Positions 28,496 to 38,017 are shown, counted from the stretch's first letter. The stretch: 64,000 nucleotides of DNA from Paenibacillus shirakamiensis (GCF_017874255.1 NZ_JAGGLD010000004.1:124001-188000), one strand, 5' to 3'. Notes: a model not told the origin generated them from the letters alone. Made by a program: numbers and translations.

Positions 28496-29623
28496 ATGGA
28501 AAACGAAAGAATTTGGAATGCTTCGATGAAGGATTTAGCCAAAGGATATACCGAAAATGAGGAAACTTATGAATGTATCGCTTGTGGTCGTCAGTTTGAG
28601 AAGGGACTTATTTATCCGGTTGAGGAACTGCTCTATGAAGCGGAGAAGTTTGTGGTCCTGCACATTGCTAAGGAACATGGCTCAGCTTTTGACTACTTGA
28701 TCCAGCAGGATAAGCAGATTACGGGACTATCTGAGATTCAGAGTAAGCTACTTGGCCTCTTCTATGAAGGAAAGAGCGACAAAGAAGCTCAGGAGGAAAT
28801 GGGCATGGGCAGTACGTCCACCATACGGAATCATCGGTTCGTGCTGAAGGAGAAGGAGCGTCAAGCGAGAGTCTTCCTGACCCTGATGGAGTTACTTCGC
28901 GCGCAAGAGAAGGGTACAGATTCGGGGAGACTTGGAGCGGCGAGAGCACGGACCTTAGAGGGACGACACCGATCTACAGCGACAGAGCAGGAGAAAGTGC
29001 TGGCGAAATATTTCCCGCAAGGGGTACAAGGCCCGCTTAAGAACTTCTCAATGAAAGAGAAACAGAAGCTTGTTGTCTTGCACGAGTTAGCCAAGCGATT
29101 CGAACAAGGGAAGCAGTATACAGAAAAAGAAGTGAATGAGCTACTTGGTCAGGCTTTTGAAGACTATGCCATACTTCGGCGTTATTTGATTGATTATGGA
29201 TTTATGGCCAGACAAGAAGACGGGAGTGCCTATTGGCTCACCGAACTTGCAGAGGGGCAGGAGGAGAAAAGCTTGAACCGCAGAGACGAATTAAAACTTC
29301 AGGCTAAGGAAATCAAGATTGAAGCGGGTGTATTCCAGATACGCAACTTGGAGAATGGAAAGGTCTTCATTGATAGTAAACCAAATTTGAAATCCATGAA
29401 TGGACATGAGTTTTCTCTAGACATGGGCTCGTTCATCAACAAGAACCTGCAAGCAGATTGGAAGAAATACGGTAAGGATGCATTCGTATTTGAGGTGCTT
29501 GAGGTCTTGAAGCCGAAGGATGGCGAGGCTAAGATTTATGATCCCAAGGATGCTTTGAAGAAACTTGAAGAGAAGTGGCTAGAAGCCAAACAACCTTACG
29601 GGGACCAAGGATATAATGAGTAG
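28496..29623 (+). CDS. Zn-finger / LuxR-like HTH / DUF2087 / GIY-YIG protein
   Basis: A 375-residue protein with an uncommon domain order. Residues 26-60 hold a putative zinc finger (CIACG and later H-x5-H). Residues about 80-130 form a LuxR-type HTH (LSEIQSKLLGLFYEGKSDKE). Residues about 165-250 match DUF2087, with KYFPQGVQGPLKNFSMKEK and YAILRRYLIDYGFMAR. The C-terminal about 95 residues (GVFQIRNLENGKVFIDS, LQADWKKYGKDAFVFEVLE) resemble a GIY-YIG domain. AAAAGGTG at 28482-28489 sets the ATG at 28496. Probably a transcription regulator; whether the GIY-YIG part still cuts DNA is open because the GIY motif reads GVF...KVFIDS. Confidence 0.8.
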   Translation: MENERIWNASMKDLAKGYTENEETYECIACGRQFEKGLIYPVEELLYEAEKFVVLHIAKEHGSAFDYLIQQDKQITGLSEIQSKLLGLFYEGKSDKEAQEEMGMGSTSTIRNHRFVLKEKERQARVFLTLMELLRAQEKGTDSGRLGAARARTLEGRHRSTATEQEKVLAKYFPQGVQGPLKNFSMKEKQKLVVLHELAKRFEQGKQYTEKEVNELLGQAFEDYAILRRYLIDYGFMARQEDGSAYWLTELAEGQEEKSLNRRDELKLQAKEIKIEAGVFQIRNLENGKVFIDSKPNLKSMNGHEFSLDMGSFINKNLQADWKKYGKDAFVFEVLEVLKPKDGEAKIYDPKDALKKLEEKWLEAKQPYGDQGYNE

Positions 29624-29645
29624 TCGAACTAAATAAGCATTAGTT

Positions 29646-29679
29646 AAGAGTTGATTCCTTAGAGGATTCAACTCTTTTT
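29646..29679 (+). terminator. Intrinsic terminator
   Basis: AAGAGTTGA / TCAACTCTT stem with extra inner pairing, then TTTTA. Confidence 0.85.
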
Positions 29680-29824
29680 ATGTGGACGAGTAATCTCTAC
29701 GTATTTATTAGGAAGAGTTGAGTGGGGAAAAGTCCTGTGTGTGTCGTCCGTGAGATGGTTCCAACTTAACAAAGCTGGGTAATATGGTAAAGATTGGATA
29801 ATTCTATACATAGGGAGCAATCTA

Positions 29825-30289
29825 ATGGACGTACTAACCCATCAGAAGTTTGCAAGTCGTAATCTATGGTCAGGTTTCCTATTTGGAGTGGGACTCGTAG
29901 GTTTTATAGATGAGACCGTATTTCACCAATTATTACATTGGCATCATTTCTATGACAGATCTACACCTGAGGTGGGATTAGTATCCGATGGACTTTTTCA
30001 CGCGTTCAGTTGGTTTGCCACAATTGGAGGACTATTTTTGTTCGCAGATCTTCGCCGCCGTAAAGTGCTCTCGGTTAGAAGATGGTGGGGAGGGGTATTG
30101 CTTGGAGCTGGTGTATTTCAGCTATATGATGGGACGATTCAGCACAAGCTGATGCGATTGCATCAGATTCGCTATGTGGAACATGTGTACATCTATGACC
30201 TCATATGGAACATAGCTGCGGTCATTATGATTTTCATTGGAGGTATTCTTATTGTGCGTTCGAAAGTAAAAAAGGACTTCTCGCTATGA
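29825..30289 (+). CDS. DUF2243 family membrane protein
   Basis: A 154-residue protein with four membrane helices and several histidines at helix ends (FHQLLHWHH, HAFSW, QHKLMRLHQIR), the pattern of DUF2243. AGGGAG precedes the ATG. It overlaps the next gene by four bases (ATGA), the usual partner CtaG, suggesting a role in assembling or supplying metal to a heme-copper oxidase; that role is inferred from context. Confidence 0.88.
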   Translation: MDVLTHQKFASRNLWSGFLFGVGLVGFIDETVFHQLLHWHHFYDRSTPEVGLVSDGLFHAFSWFATIGGLFLFADLRRRKVLSVRRWWGGVLLGAGVFQLYDGTIQHKLMRLHQIRYVEHVYIYDLIWNIAAVIMIFIGGILIVRSKVKKDFSL

Positions 30290-31056
30290 ATCATGTTCAT
30301 GCTCTTAGCAGCGTGTTTAGTCTGAATATCGTGATTTTTATAATAGCTATTGTACTGTACATTACAGCTGCTTTAATTACCAATCGTACATATCGCTCAT
30401 GGCCCAGATCTAGGTATTTCTTCTGGATCGCAGGTGTTTTAATCACTGCGCTGCCTATCATCGGCCCCCTAGCCAATCTAGCACATTTAGATTTTAAAGC
30501 ACATATGGTAGGTCATTTATTATTAGGTATGCTTGCTCCACTTCTTCTGGTGCTCGCAGCACCTATGACTCTAATCATGAGAACTCTTCCGTTAGCTTTG
30601 GCTCGGCAACTGTCCCGTATCCTAAAGAGTAAGCTGATTCGATTCTTAAGTGATCCCCTTATAGCGGCGTTTCTAAATATCGGGGGATTATATATTCTGT
30701 ATTTGACCGACTTATATATGTGGATGCAACAATCGATGTTGCTACATAGTATCGTATATCTTCATGTATTTTTTGCAGGCTATCTATTCACCATATCGAT
30801 GATCTATATCGATCAACCCGCACATCGTACGAGTTATGTGTATCGTGCTGTTGTGTTTGTGTTTGCCCTAGCAAGTCATGGGATTCTAGCTAAATATTTG
30901 TATGTTCATCCGCCTACTGGGGTCCCTTCCTCTCAATCAGAGAGCGGTTCCATCCTTATGTATTATGGGGGGGATGCTATAGAGATAGTCATCATTACTA
31001 TATTGTGCTACCAGTGGTTCCGAGCTACTCGTCCTAGTTTTGCGGAAGGCATTTAG
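30286..31056 (+). CDS. ctaG: Cytochrome c oxidase assembly factor CtaG
   Basis: Membrane protein of the Caa3-type CtaG family, 256 residues, with about seven helices. Typical segments: HMVGHLLLGMLAPLLLVLAAPMTL and the conserved His in VYLHVFFAGYLF. It starts at ATG 30286 within the stop of the DUF2243 gene (ATGA) with AAAAAGGA before it, so the two are translationally coupled. CtaG proteins are needed for copper insertion into caa3 oxidase. No oxidase subunit genes lie in the window. Confidence 0.9.
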   Translation: MNHVHALSSVFSLNIVIFIIAIVLYITAALITNRTYRSWPRSRYFFWIAGVLITALPIIGPLANLAHLDFKAHMVGHLLLGMLAPLLLVLAAPMTLIMRTLPLALARQLSRILKSKLIRFLSDPLIAAFLNIGGLYILYLTDLYMWMQQSMLLHSIVYLHVFFAGYLFTISMIYIDQPAHRTSYVYRAVVFVFALASHGILAKYLYVHPPTGVPSSQSESGSILMYYGGDAIEIVIITILCYQWFRATRPSFAEGI

Positions 31057-31173
31057 GACTAAATCTCGATTCTTATTCATAAGGAAAGGGACAATCTATA
31101 CTTGAATCGGCCTTTCCAAATGTGTTACATAAGGGGGAGTAATCATTCTGTACGGCTAGGGAGCGTTCATTAG

Positions 31174-31779
31174 ATGTATCAATATATAGACAGACATTTT
31201 GATCATGTAGATTTTAGTCACTCCGATCAACGGGAAGGCGAGCTTATACGGTGCACTTTCGAGAAATGTACTTTTCGAGGAACATCAATGGAGGAGATAA
31301 CGACAAGTGGATGTCGTTTTGTAGAATGCGATTTTACAGGAGCTCTATTGAATGCATCGATGCATACGGAATCAGCATTTGAGAATTGTAATTTTCAAGA
31401 GGCTAACCTATTTGTCTCCAAATTCACCCATTGTAAAATGACAGGTTCAGATTTCTCCCAAGCGCAGCTGGATGGAATTACTTTGGAAGAAGGGGATTGG
31501 TCTTATACCAATCTTAGACATGCCAATCTAGCAAAGCAGAATTTGCGCAACGTACGCTTCATCGAAGCAGATTTATACGGGGCTAATCTCGAAAAAGCTG
31601 ATCTGCGTAAAGCGGAGCTGAGTATGGCCCAACTAACCAAAGCCAATCTACAACAGAGTGACCTTCGGGGAGCCTTGATTGATGGCATTGATTTTCGGAC
31701 TTTATCTCTTCGCGGAGCAAGAATGGACACGGCCCATGGAGCGGCTTTCCTTAAAGTGCTCGGTGCAAAGATAGACTGA
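31174..31779 (+). CDS. Pentapeptide-repeat protein, Qnr-like
   Basis: A 201-residue right-handed quadrilateral beta-helix protein. Tandem A(D/N)LXX pentapeptides run through the sequence, with FECDFTGALL-type early coils, a break near EEGDWSYTNLRHANL, and later coils ANLEKADLRKAELSMAQLTKANL. Length, the central break and the C-terminal end VLGAKID resemble Qnr/MfpA proteins that mimic DNA and protect gyrase, so low-level quinolone tolerance is possible but unproven. AGGGAG lies 10 bases before the ATG. Confidence 0.82.
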   Translation: MYQYIDRHFDHVDFSHSDQREGELIRCTFEKCTFRGTSMEEITTSGCRFVECDFTGALLNASMHTESAFENCNFQEANLFVSKFTHCKMTGSDFSQAQLDGITLEEGDWSYTNLRHANLAKQNLRNVRFIEADLYGANLEKADLRKAELSMAQLTKANLQQSDLRGALIDGIDFRTLSLRGARMDTAHGAAFLKVLGAKID

Positions 31780-31830
31780 ACAAAGCGAAGAGATTTTGTA
31801 TAGTGCTACAATTTCAGGGGAGGGTTCCAT

Positions 31831-32067
31831 TTGAGAAATGTATGGATCATTCTATTCGGCGTTCTTCTTATGGCCCTAAGTGGGTTAGAGAGGATCATCC
31901 TGTATGCCAGCAAGGCTAATCAGGTCGGTAATAATCTGCAAGAATTAACTGATCTTATACCCTCTTATATATGGAATATCACCACAATTACCTTTTTTGC
32001 AGGTATTCTTCTGGTTGGAATTGGTGCGATGCTCTATCTGCCCAATCGCTCTAAAGATCTAGCCTAA
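31831..32067 (+). CDS. Small two-helix membrane protein
   Basis: A 78-residue protein with helices at about residues 3-22 and 48-70 and a polar loop between. It begins with TTG at 31831, with an excellent AGGGGAGGG six bases upstream; there is no in-frame ATG near. It follows the pentapeptide gene by 51 bases and ends before a strong terminator. I do not recognise the family. Confidence 0.6.
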   Translation: MRNVWIILFGVLLMALSGLERIILYASKANQVGNNLQELTDLIPSYIWNITTITFFAGILLVGIGAMLYLPNRSKDLA

Positions 32068-32093
32068 GCCATGTATTCGTTTCATACGCCAAT

Positions 32094-32156
32094 CACATTA
32101 TAAAAACAAGCCCCTTCACTTCGTGGCAGAAGTAAGGGGCTTGTTTTTATAATGTG
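32094..32156. terminator. Strong bidirectional terminator
   Basis: Very long inverted repeat: a 23-bp arm from CACATTATAAAAACAAG outward plus ACTTC/GAAGT inside, loop GTGGCA. T5 on both strands. It separates convergent genes. Confidence 0.92.
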
Positions 32157-32159
32157 GAA

Positions 32160-35100
32160 TTACAAGCTCAGTAGTTCGCGAATTTCTTGCTCGGTCAGGG
32201 TGGAAATAGATTCTTGTCCGGGCTCAATCACTTCAGCAATCAGATCCTTTTTCTTCTGCTGAAGTTCATACATCTTGTCCTCAACGGTGTCTTGCGTGAC
32301 CAGCCTGATGACTTGGACAACTCTTTTTTGCCCCATACGGTGGGCTCGGTCTGCGGCTTGCTCTTCCACGGCAGGATTCCACCATAAATCGTAGAGGATA
32401 ACGGTATCGGCTCCGGTTAAATTAAGACCGGTTCCCCCTGCTTTCAAGGAGATCAGGAAGAGATCCTTCTCCCCTTCATTGAACCGATCGCACAGCTCAA
32501 CACGATCTCGGGAAGGCGTCTGTCCATCTAAATAGAAGTAAGGAATACCTTCGTAACCGAGTTCCCGCCCTATGATACCAAGCATCTGAGTGAACTGGGA
32601 GAAAATGAGAACCCGTCTGCCCGAGCTTCGGCATTCTGCAATAATCTCCATTAGCTGATCAAACTTAGCAGAGCCGCCCTTATACCCTTCGACGAACAAG
32701 GCAGGATGGCAGCAGAGCTGACGCAATCGGGTAAGACCCGCAAGAATCTTGATACGATTCTGTTGGAACTCGTCATCTTTTAGATGCTTCAAGGTTTCTT
32801 CCCGGAGATTACCAAGATAGGCAGCATACAGCTTCTTCTGCTCAGGCAAGAGCTCGGAGATCTGCATGGATTCGAGCTTCTCTGGAAGCTCTTTGAGCAC
32901 ATCGGTCTTCAATCGGCGTAGCAAGAATGGACGAATGCGACGTGCGATCGTCTCGCGCGAGAGACTGCTGAATGCAACGCGGCTAGGGAAGAGGATCGGC
33001 AATACGACGTTATAAATGGACCAAAGCTCTTCAATGGAGTTTTCAACGGGCGTACCCGTCAATGCAAATGTATAGCGAGCATCGATTTTCTTCACGGATT
33101 GAGCCGTCTGCGTATAGTGATTCTTGAAAGCCTGGGCTTCATCCAAAATTAGGGTATGAAAGGCATACTTCGCATACGTATCTACATCCTGCCTAAGCAG
33201 GGGATAGGAAGTAATGATGACATCAAATTCGTCAGCATGTTTTAATACGCGATCACGCATCGTCTTCGTCCCATCCGCAATGACTGCTCGAAGACCGGGT
33301 GCGAATTTGCGAAGTTCATTATGCCAGTTGTATATAAGTGAAGCGGGACACACGATAATCGCGGGCACACGGTCTGAACGGATCGATGGTAATTCAGACA
33401 CGAGAAAAGTTATAGCTTGCAGCGTTTTACCTAGTCCCATATCATCGGCTAGTATTCCCCCAAATTGATAATGAGCTAAGGTCTTCATCCACTGATAACC
33501 TAGTTTTTGATAGTCTCGCAGTATAGGCGCTAGCGAAGGAGGTACCTCGAAATCGATATCACCTGGGTTACGTATATGCTCCAATAATTGACGCAAAGAT
33601 TTGCTAAACGTCACGCCAGCTACAGCTGCTTGCGGATCCATTACATGTAATGCCTGCAGTGCGGGCACCCGAAAATAGGGACCTTTGATATCGGGTTTGC
33701 GAATGCCAATTTCCTTCATGAAAGCTCCAATTCCCTGCCACTCTTTGGTGTCTAAAGGTAGGAGGGAACCTGTAGGTAGACGGTAATATTTACGTTTAGC
33801 TTCAAGTGCATGAAGGAGTTCTTTGACCTCATCTTCAGGGATACCATCGAGTTTGAAGCGGAGTTCAAGCCAGTTCGTCCTCTCCTCCAGATGAACGGAA
33901 ATGGACGGTGTGGAAGGTGTCGGAAGCACCCGAACCTTCACCGCAGTGGTGGCATAGACCACTAACAGTTTCTCCAGATCAGGGATCGTGTGATGGAGGA
34001 AGTCGAATTCTTTCTCTTCATCGTCAATGAAATATCCACTTTCGGTCTGAGCAAAATGACTCTGCTGCATGATCGCCAAAATCCTTCGTTCCTGCTCTCC
34101 GTCCCGAATGAGAATTCGGTCCTCTCCTCGGCGTTCCCCTGCATCCTGCAAGGGATAGATAACAATATCCCCATATTGAAATTCCAGGCTAGCAATCAGC
34201 CGATCTCGAATACGGTCGAGATAGAGACGTGCCTTAAGGGGCGCCTGCATCAAGCGATCAGAGACGGCTTCGGCGACGTGGACTTCACCCATTTTCATCA
34301 GTGCAGGCACAACCTTTTCCATAAAAGGTTCCATCTGCTCTTTGGATATCTGAATCGTGGGTTGCCTAGATGTATCCAGCATACGCTTAAGCTCATGTAA
34401 GTGAGTGCACTGCTGCACAGGAAGCTTCAACAGCTTTCCTTCATAAAGGACGATGCCATAGGCCTCCAGAATAATGAGTTGATCCAGCCCTTGCACATCC
34501 AGCTGGTAGGTTGCTTCCTCATCCTGATCAAATCCAAATCGTAAAGGAAGTGCATGGTCGGCTACCTGAAGTGCTGTGAATGTGCCATTAGGTAATTCAA
34601 CTTTGACAGTACCTGTCTCCAAGAGCAAAGGGAGTAATGTGTCCCAGAGTGACGGGGGAATAAGAAGCAGTCGGTCTCCAGCGGTATGTCTAGAAGAGAA
34701 GGCATATCCACTTAGGGTATCCCGGTACATCGTCTCTTCATGATGCACATCGATAAGCATTCTTAGCACCCGATCCTGCGCTGGATGAAAATAATGAAGC
34801 TCAGGGATATAACTGAAATGCTTGGTAAAGGTGTACTTGTCTCGTTGCTCATAGGACGTTAAAAATTCGCGAATTTTCTGTACAATGTAGAATCTTTTCT
34901 CGCCTACTCGAAGCTCTAAAGCTAACATATATTTACCCATTCCATAATGATGGGGCCTACAGATGAATTCGGCATCTAATGCAGTTAGGTCATAGGTTAG
35001 AATTCGGTTCTTGTGTCCCGTGCGAGCTGAATTCCCGAATAGTCCTAGCACTTCATCTGCTAGTAAGAACGGAGAGGACTCATTCCGCCTTGACCTCGGA

Positions 35101-35489
35101 TGAAGTAAAGAAGGAAAGGAAGGACTGTGTTCAGCTAGAGAGGATGCTGAAGGAAGTGTCTGTGGTGAGCTGTTCATGGGATCGGGTCCAGCAAGTTCAT
35201 ATCGCTTAGCATGTAAAATATCTAGTAGAACAGCAGCCACATGTTCACAATACTGGAAGCTGGTATAGTAGGAGGGACAGCTGCATTTTGCAGACACATC
35301 ATGGTTAGCATCTAGGATGACCGTCACCTCTTGCAGATCACTTCCCTTGACCGTTGCTTCGAAATGTCTAGCATTCGGACGATATAGGGTAAAAGTAACC
35401 TGACCCTCCTGATATAAGTCCGTGCCTCGTTCGAACGACTGTGGACCACATAGCAATGTAATGGTTCGTTCACTTAACTGAAAATTCAT
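32160..35489 (-). CDS. SNF2/RapA-family helicase with SWIM zinc finger (YwqA-like)
   Basis: A 1109-residue DEAD-like ATPase that remodels nucleoprotein. The N-terminal SWIM finger has C-x-C-x9-C-x-H at Cys69, Cys71, Cys81, His83. The C-terminal half is the SNF2 motor: Walker A DDMGLGKTLQA, motif II LDEAQAFKN, motif III LTGTPVENS, and the Helicase_C lobe with GGTGLNLTGADTVI and the arginine-finger motif AADRAHRMGQ. The long middle region matches bacterial SNF2-associated domains. A strong AAAGGAGGT precedes the ATG. The role in transcription recycling or repair is inferred from family. Confidence 0.95.
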   Translation of the reverse strand: MNFQLSERTITLLCGPQSFERGTDLYQEGQVTFTLYRPNARHFEATVKGSDLQEVTVILDANHDVSAKCSCPSYYTSFQYCEHVAAVLLDILHAKRYELAGPDPMNSSPQTLPSASSLAEHSPSFPSLLHPRSRRNESSPFLLADEVLGLFGNSARTGHKNRILTYDLTALDAEFICRPHHYGMGKYMLALELRVGEKRFYIVQKIREFLTSYEQRDKYTFTKHFSYIPELHYFHPAQDRVLRMLIDVHHEETMYRDTLSGYAFSSRHTAGDRLLLIPPSLWDTLLPLLLETGTVKVELPNGTFTALQVADHALPLRFGFDQDEEATYQLDVQGLDQLIILEAYGIVLYEGKLLKLPVQQCTHLHELKRMLDTSRQPTIQISKEQMEPFMEKVVPALMKMGEVHVAEAVSDRLMQAPLKARLYLDRIRDRLIASLEFQYGDIVIYPLQDAGERRGEDRILIRDGEQERRILAIMQQSHFAQTESGYFIDDEEKEFDFLHHTIPDLEKLLVVYATTAVKVRVLPTPSTPSISVHLEERTNWLELRFKLDGIPEDEVKELLHALEAKRKYYRLPTGSLLPLDTKEWQGIGAFMKEIGIRKPDIKGPYFRVPALQALHVMDPQAAVAGVTFSKSLRQLLEHIRNPGDIDFEVPPSLAPILRDYQKLGYQWMKTLAHYQFGGILADDMGLGKTLQAITFLVSELPSIRSDRVPAIIVCPASLIYNWHNELRKFAPGLRAVIADGTKTMRDRVLKHADEFDVIITSYPLLRQDVDTYAKYAFHTLILDEAQAFKNHYTQTAQSVKKIDARYTFALTGTPVENSIEELWSIYNVVLPILFPSRVAFSSLSRETIARRIRPFLLRRLKTDVLKELPEKLESMQISELLPEQKKLYAAYLGNLREETLKHLKDDEFQQNRIKILAGLTRLRQLCCHPALFVEGYKGGSAKFDQLMEIIAECRSSGRRVLIFSQFTQMLGIIGRELGYEGIPYFYLDGQTPSRDRVELCDRFNEGEKDLFLISLKAGGTGLNLTGADTVILYDLWWNPAVEEQAADRAHRMGQKRVVQVIRLVTQDTVEDKMYELQQKKKDLIAEVIEPGQESISTLTEQEIRELLSL

Positions 35490-35539
35490 GCAAATCTACC
35501 TCCTTTCGGGCGAATAGAGGGTGGATATGTGAACATATC

Positions 35540-35860
35540 TCAACTCTGATTAGGTTTGAGCAGCTGATATAAGTAATCGACAGAGTGCATCGCATATTCA
35601 AAATTTAGAGGGTTCCCATCTTCGAATATCACCAAGCAAGGTACACTCGTAATCTGCCATGTATCGCGTAGGTGGGGCGCGTAATTAATATTTAATTTAT
35701 ATAACTCAAGCTCAGGCAGAGCTATATTTACAATGTCCAGCATGCGTTCAGCCAATTGGCATGTTCCGCAGAAGGTTGTATGGATTAGTAGGGCCATTTT
35801 CCCCGTAGAGTGGGTTAGGTAATGGAGCAGCTCCTGCTCTTGCAGTTCATGTAACGGCAA
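35540..35860 (-). CDS. Thioredoxin-like protein, CGTC active site
   Basis: A 106-residue thioredoxin-fold protein with active site TTFCGTCQLAE and the cis-proline segment TSVPCLVIFEDG. It resembles YtpP-type proteins rather than classic thioredoxin (WCGPC). The start is TTG at 35860 with AGGA six bases upstream. It lies 50 bases upstream of the SNF2 gene in the same direction and may share its transcript. Confidence 0.82.
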   Translation of the reverse strand: MPLHELQEQELLHYLTHSTGKMALLIHTTFCGTCQLAERMLDIVNIALPELELYKLNINYAPHLRDTWQITSVPCLVIFEDGNPLNFEYAMHSVDYLYQLLKPNQS

Positions 35861-36009
35861 TGGAATTCCTGCCTTTCCTAAGTATAAAGTGAACGATGTA
35901 ACTCTCCTCAGTATATTGAAATCAGATGCGAATTACGAGCGTTTGTTCGGGAAAAAGGATGGAAATAAATCATGATCTATCCTAGGGAGGATAAAAAGGG
36001 GGCTAGGAA

Positions 36010-36333
36010 TTGTCGATTCTTTTATTCATCTTGGCCGGGATTGCTGAGATTGGAGGAGGTTATCTTATCTGGCTTTCTCTCCGAGAGGGCAGGCCGCTTT
36101 GGTTCGGTGTAGTTGGCAGTATAATACTCATCATCTACGGAATCATTCCAACGTTACAGAAATTCCCCTCTTTTGGCCGGGTATATGCTGCCTATGGAGG
36201 TATCTTTGTTGTGATGGCTCTGTTCTGGTCTTGGCTAGTCGATAAAAAAACACCCGATGTCTATGACTGGCTAGGTGCGGCGATTTGTCTTGTGGGTGTC
36301 TCTGTCATTTTGTGGGCGCCAAGAAGTGGCTGA
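36010..36333 (+). CDS. UPF0060 (YnfA) family membrane protein
   Basis: A 107-residue, four-helix membrane protein with the family hallmarks LAGIAEIGGGYLIWLSLREG, FGRVYAAYGGIFV and DWLGAAICLVGV. It starts with TTG at 36010 behind AAAGGGGG. The family is related to small multidrug transporters; function is not settled. A strong terminator follows. Confidence 0.92.
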   Translation: MSILLFILAGIAEIGGGYLIWLSLREGRPLWFGVVGSIILIIYGIIPTLQKFPSFGRVYAAYGGIFVVMALFWSWLVDKKTPDVYDWLGAAICLVGVSVILWAPRSG

Positions 36334-36407
36334 AGAATGGGCAAGTCGGAAGAGATGCATCAGGATTATCAATGGTGTACTGACATCCGATGAGACTGCG
36401 CCCGCAT

Positions 36408-36451
36408 AAAAATACCCCCGCAAACGATATTTATCGTTTGCGGGGGTATTT
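36408..36451. terminator. Bidirectional terminator
   Basis: AAATACCCCCGCAAACGATA pairs perfectly with its reverse complement across a two-base centre; A- and T-rich flanks serve both convergent genes. Confidence 0.9.
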
Positions 36452-36476
36452 GGCTTCTCACAGATGTAATCGGTGA

Positions 36477-36899
36477 TTAATCTGAGAACAATACACCATC
36501 AAAGTTTTCAGGTCCAACACGGATAGTACCTAGCAAATTGGAAGATACAAAAGCGGTGTATACAAGTTGGGGTGTAATCGGCGGGATATAGTCATCCGCG
36601 GAAAAAGTAATAATCTGAGGGGCAAGCACACTCACATTAAATGTAGAAGTAGCTGAATAAATTACAGGATCTGTCGGTAGCGTTCCTCTCACGATAGTTA
36701 CAGTAATCCCAACAAGTGCTAAGGGAACCTGCAATGAGATGGTCCCTTTGAACTGAACGCGAGGAGTTCCTCCTACATTAAATGTTGATAGACCAATTTG
36801 TCCAAAAAGCTGAGGGGTATTCACTGCAAGAATAGGGATGGCAATGGAGTTGGCTGTACTAGCATTTTGTGATGTTCTAGCATCTATGACTTGAGTCAT
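36477..36899 (-). CDS. Small beta-rich protein, possible spore-surface protein
   Basis: A 140-residue protein without cysteine or membrane helix, rich in Val, Thr, Ile and Ser in alternating strands, reminiscent of the jelly-roll C-terminal domain of exosporium proteins such as BclA. It has no signal peptide. The start at 36899 is set by AAAGGTGG eight bases upstream; a GTG at 36911 lies within that site. A sigma-K-like -10 element CATACTCTA (minus strand, plus 36938-36930) lies upstream. Family name not certain. Confidence 0.6.
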   Translation of the reverse strand: MTQVIDARTSQNASTANSIAIPILAVNTPQLFGQIGLSTFNVGGTPRVQFKGTISLQVPLALVGITVTIVRGTLPTDPVIYSATSTFNVSVLAPQIITFSADDYIPPITPQLVYTAFVSSNLLGTIRVGPENFDGVLFSD

Positions 36900-37045
36900 A
36901 TTAAATTCCACCTTTCATAGGATGTACGATAGAGTATGAATTAGGTTTAACAGATTCTTGGACACCCTCTAACTGTGCATCCTATAAAGGATAGAGAATT
37001 TAGCAAAAAACAAAATGCATTTCTTTTATCAAATGGTAGAGGAAT

Positions 37046-38017
37046 CTAGGAAGCTGGTAGGATTAATGGAGCCAATCCTCCAATGCTAGAACCTTTATAA
37101 GCTCGTAAAGAATGATCTATAATCATCTTTTTCCCAGCTACTGCGGTATAGCCATAATGTGAACCCATGATCTTCACTAATTGAGCATCAAGGTTATCAT
37201 TTTTATTGAAAGGCTGCTGAATCAGATTTTTCTTATTTGTGAGTTGCCCCATCCAAGTTGTGGTCACTTTATTGTCTTTAATTTGAAGTTGAATGATGAG
37301 GTTATATAAGGGCTTTGTTCCGAGCCAAGCCTTACTATAAGGTTCAACATCTCCACTTAAACCTCGATTGATGATGTGAAGAGTAAGCCGTGTTGGATCG
37401 CTAGGATCGAACCAAATATGATAGAGATCAAAGTCAGAGATGGGCTCCTTCAGTGCTGAATTCAGCGCCAGCAGCTGTCCCCAAGTGTGGAAAGATTCGC
37501 CGACTTTCTGATCAAGCTCGTCACGATTTCCATTCGGGTCCATGAGCTTGGTGAGTGATTGTTGCTGTTGAGCAATGAACGCATTAGTCAGAATCGACGC
37601 TTGTTTACTCCCTTCGAACCAACGAACCTGCGAATCTAACGTCTGCGAGACGAATCTTAGCGGTACATAAGTTCTTCCACTGCGCAGAACGGGGGGAGTG
37701 GATAGTTGTAGAGGGACCTTATTTTTGAAAGCTGTCTTTGAGCCAATCGTTAAGGTTAACACAGAAGCCCCATTCTTGACTGTAACTTGTTGCTTGGCTG
37801 CATTCCAATCATAGCTTAGTTGAAGAGCAGATAAGGAACGAAGCGGAATATATAAGGTGTTTTTGATAAGAAGAGTGGGCTGGGGAGATACAAAGGTATC
37901 ATTAATAGATAGTGATATTGGTGTAGAAGCGGCTTGGCCATGAGCAGGTGCCGTAAATCCAAGAGATACAGAACTTATAAGCAGTAGCATGAGTACCAAA
38001 ATCTTTGTATGTTTCAA
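37046..38017 (-). CDS. Secreted stalk-domain (copper amine oxidase N) protein
   Basis: A 323-residue exported protein. Signal peptide (MLLLISSVSLGFTAPAHGQA) then the stalk domain with LYIPLRSLSALQLSYDWNA and YVPLRFVSQTLDSQVRW (about residues 30-150); the C-terminal half, about 170 residues, is not recognised. It starts with TTG behind AAGGAG. The same N-terminal domain occurs in the large repeat protein at 695-3856, indicating a shared cell-surface attachment or folding module. Confidence 0.82.
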   Translation of the reverse strand: MKHTKILVLMLLLISSVSLGFTAPAHGQAASTPISLSINDTFVSPQPTLLIKNTLYIPLRSLSALQLSYDWNAAKQQVTVKNGASVLTLTIGSKTAFKNKVPLQLSTPPVLRSGRTYVPLRFVSQTLDSQVRWFEGSKQASILTNAFIAQQQQSLTKLMDPNGNRDELDQKVGESFHTWGQLLALNSALKEPISDFDLYHIWFDPSDPTRLTLHIINRGLSGDVEPYSKAWLGTKPLYNLIIQLQIKDNKVTTTWMGQLTNKKNLIQQPFNKNDNLDAQLVKIMGSHYGYTAVAGKKMIIDHSLRAYKGSSIGGLAPLILPAS

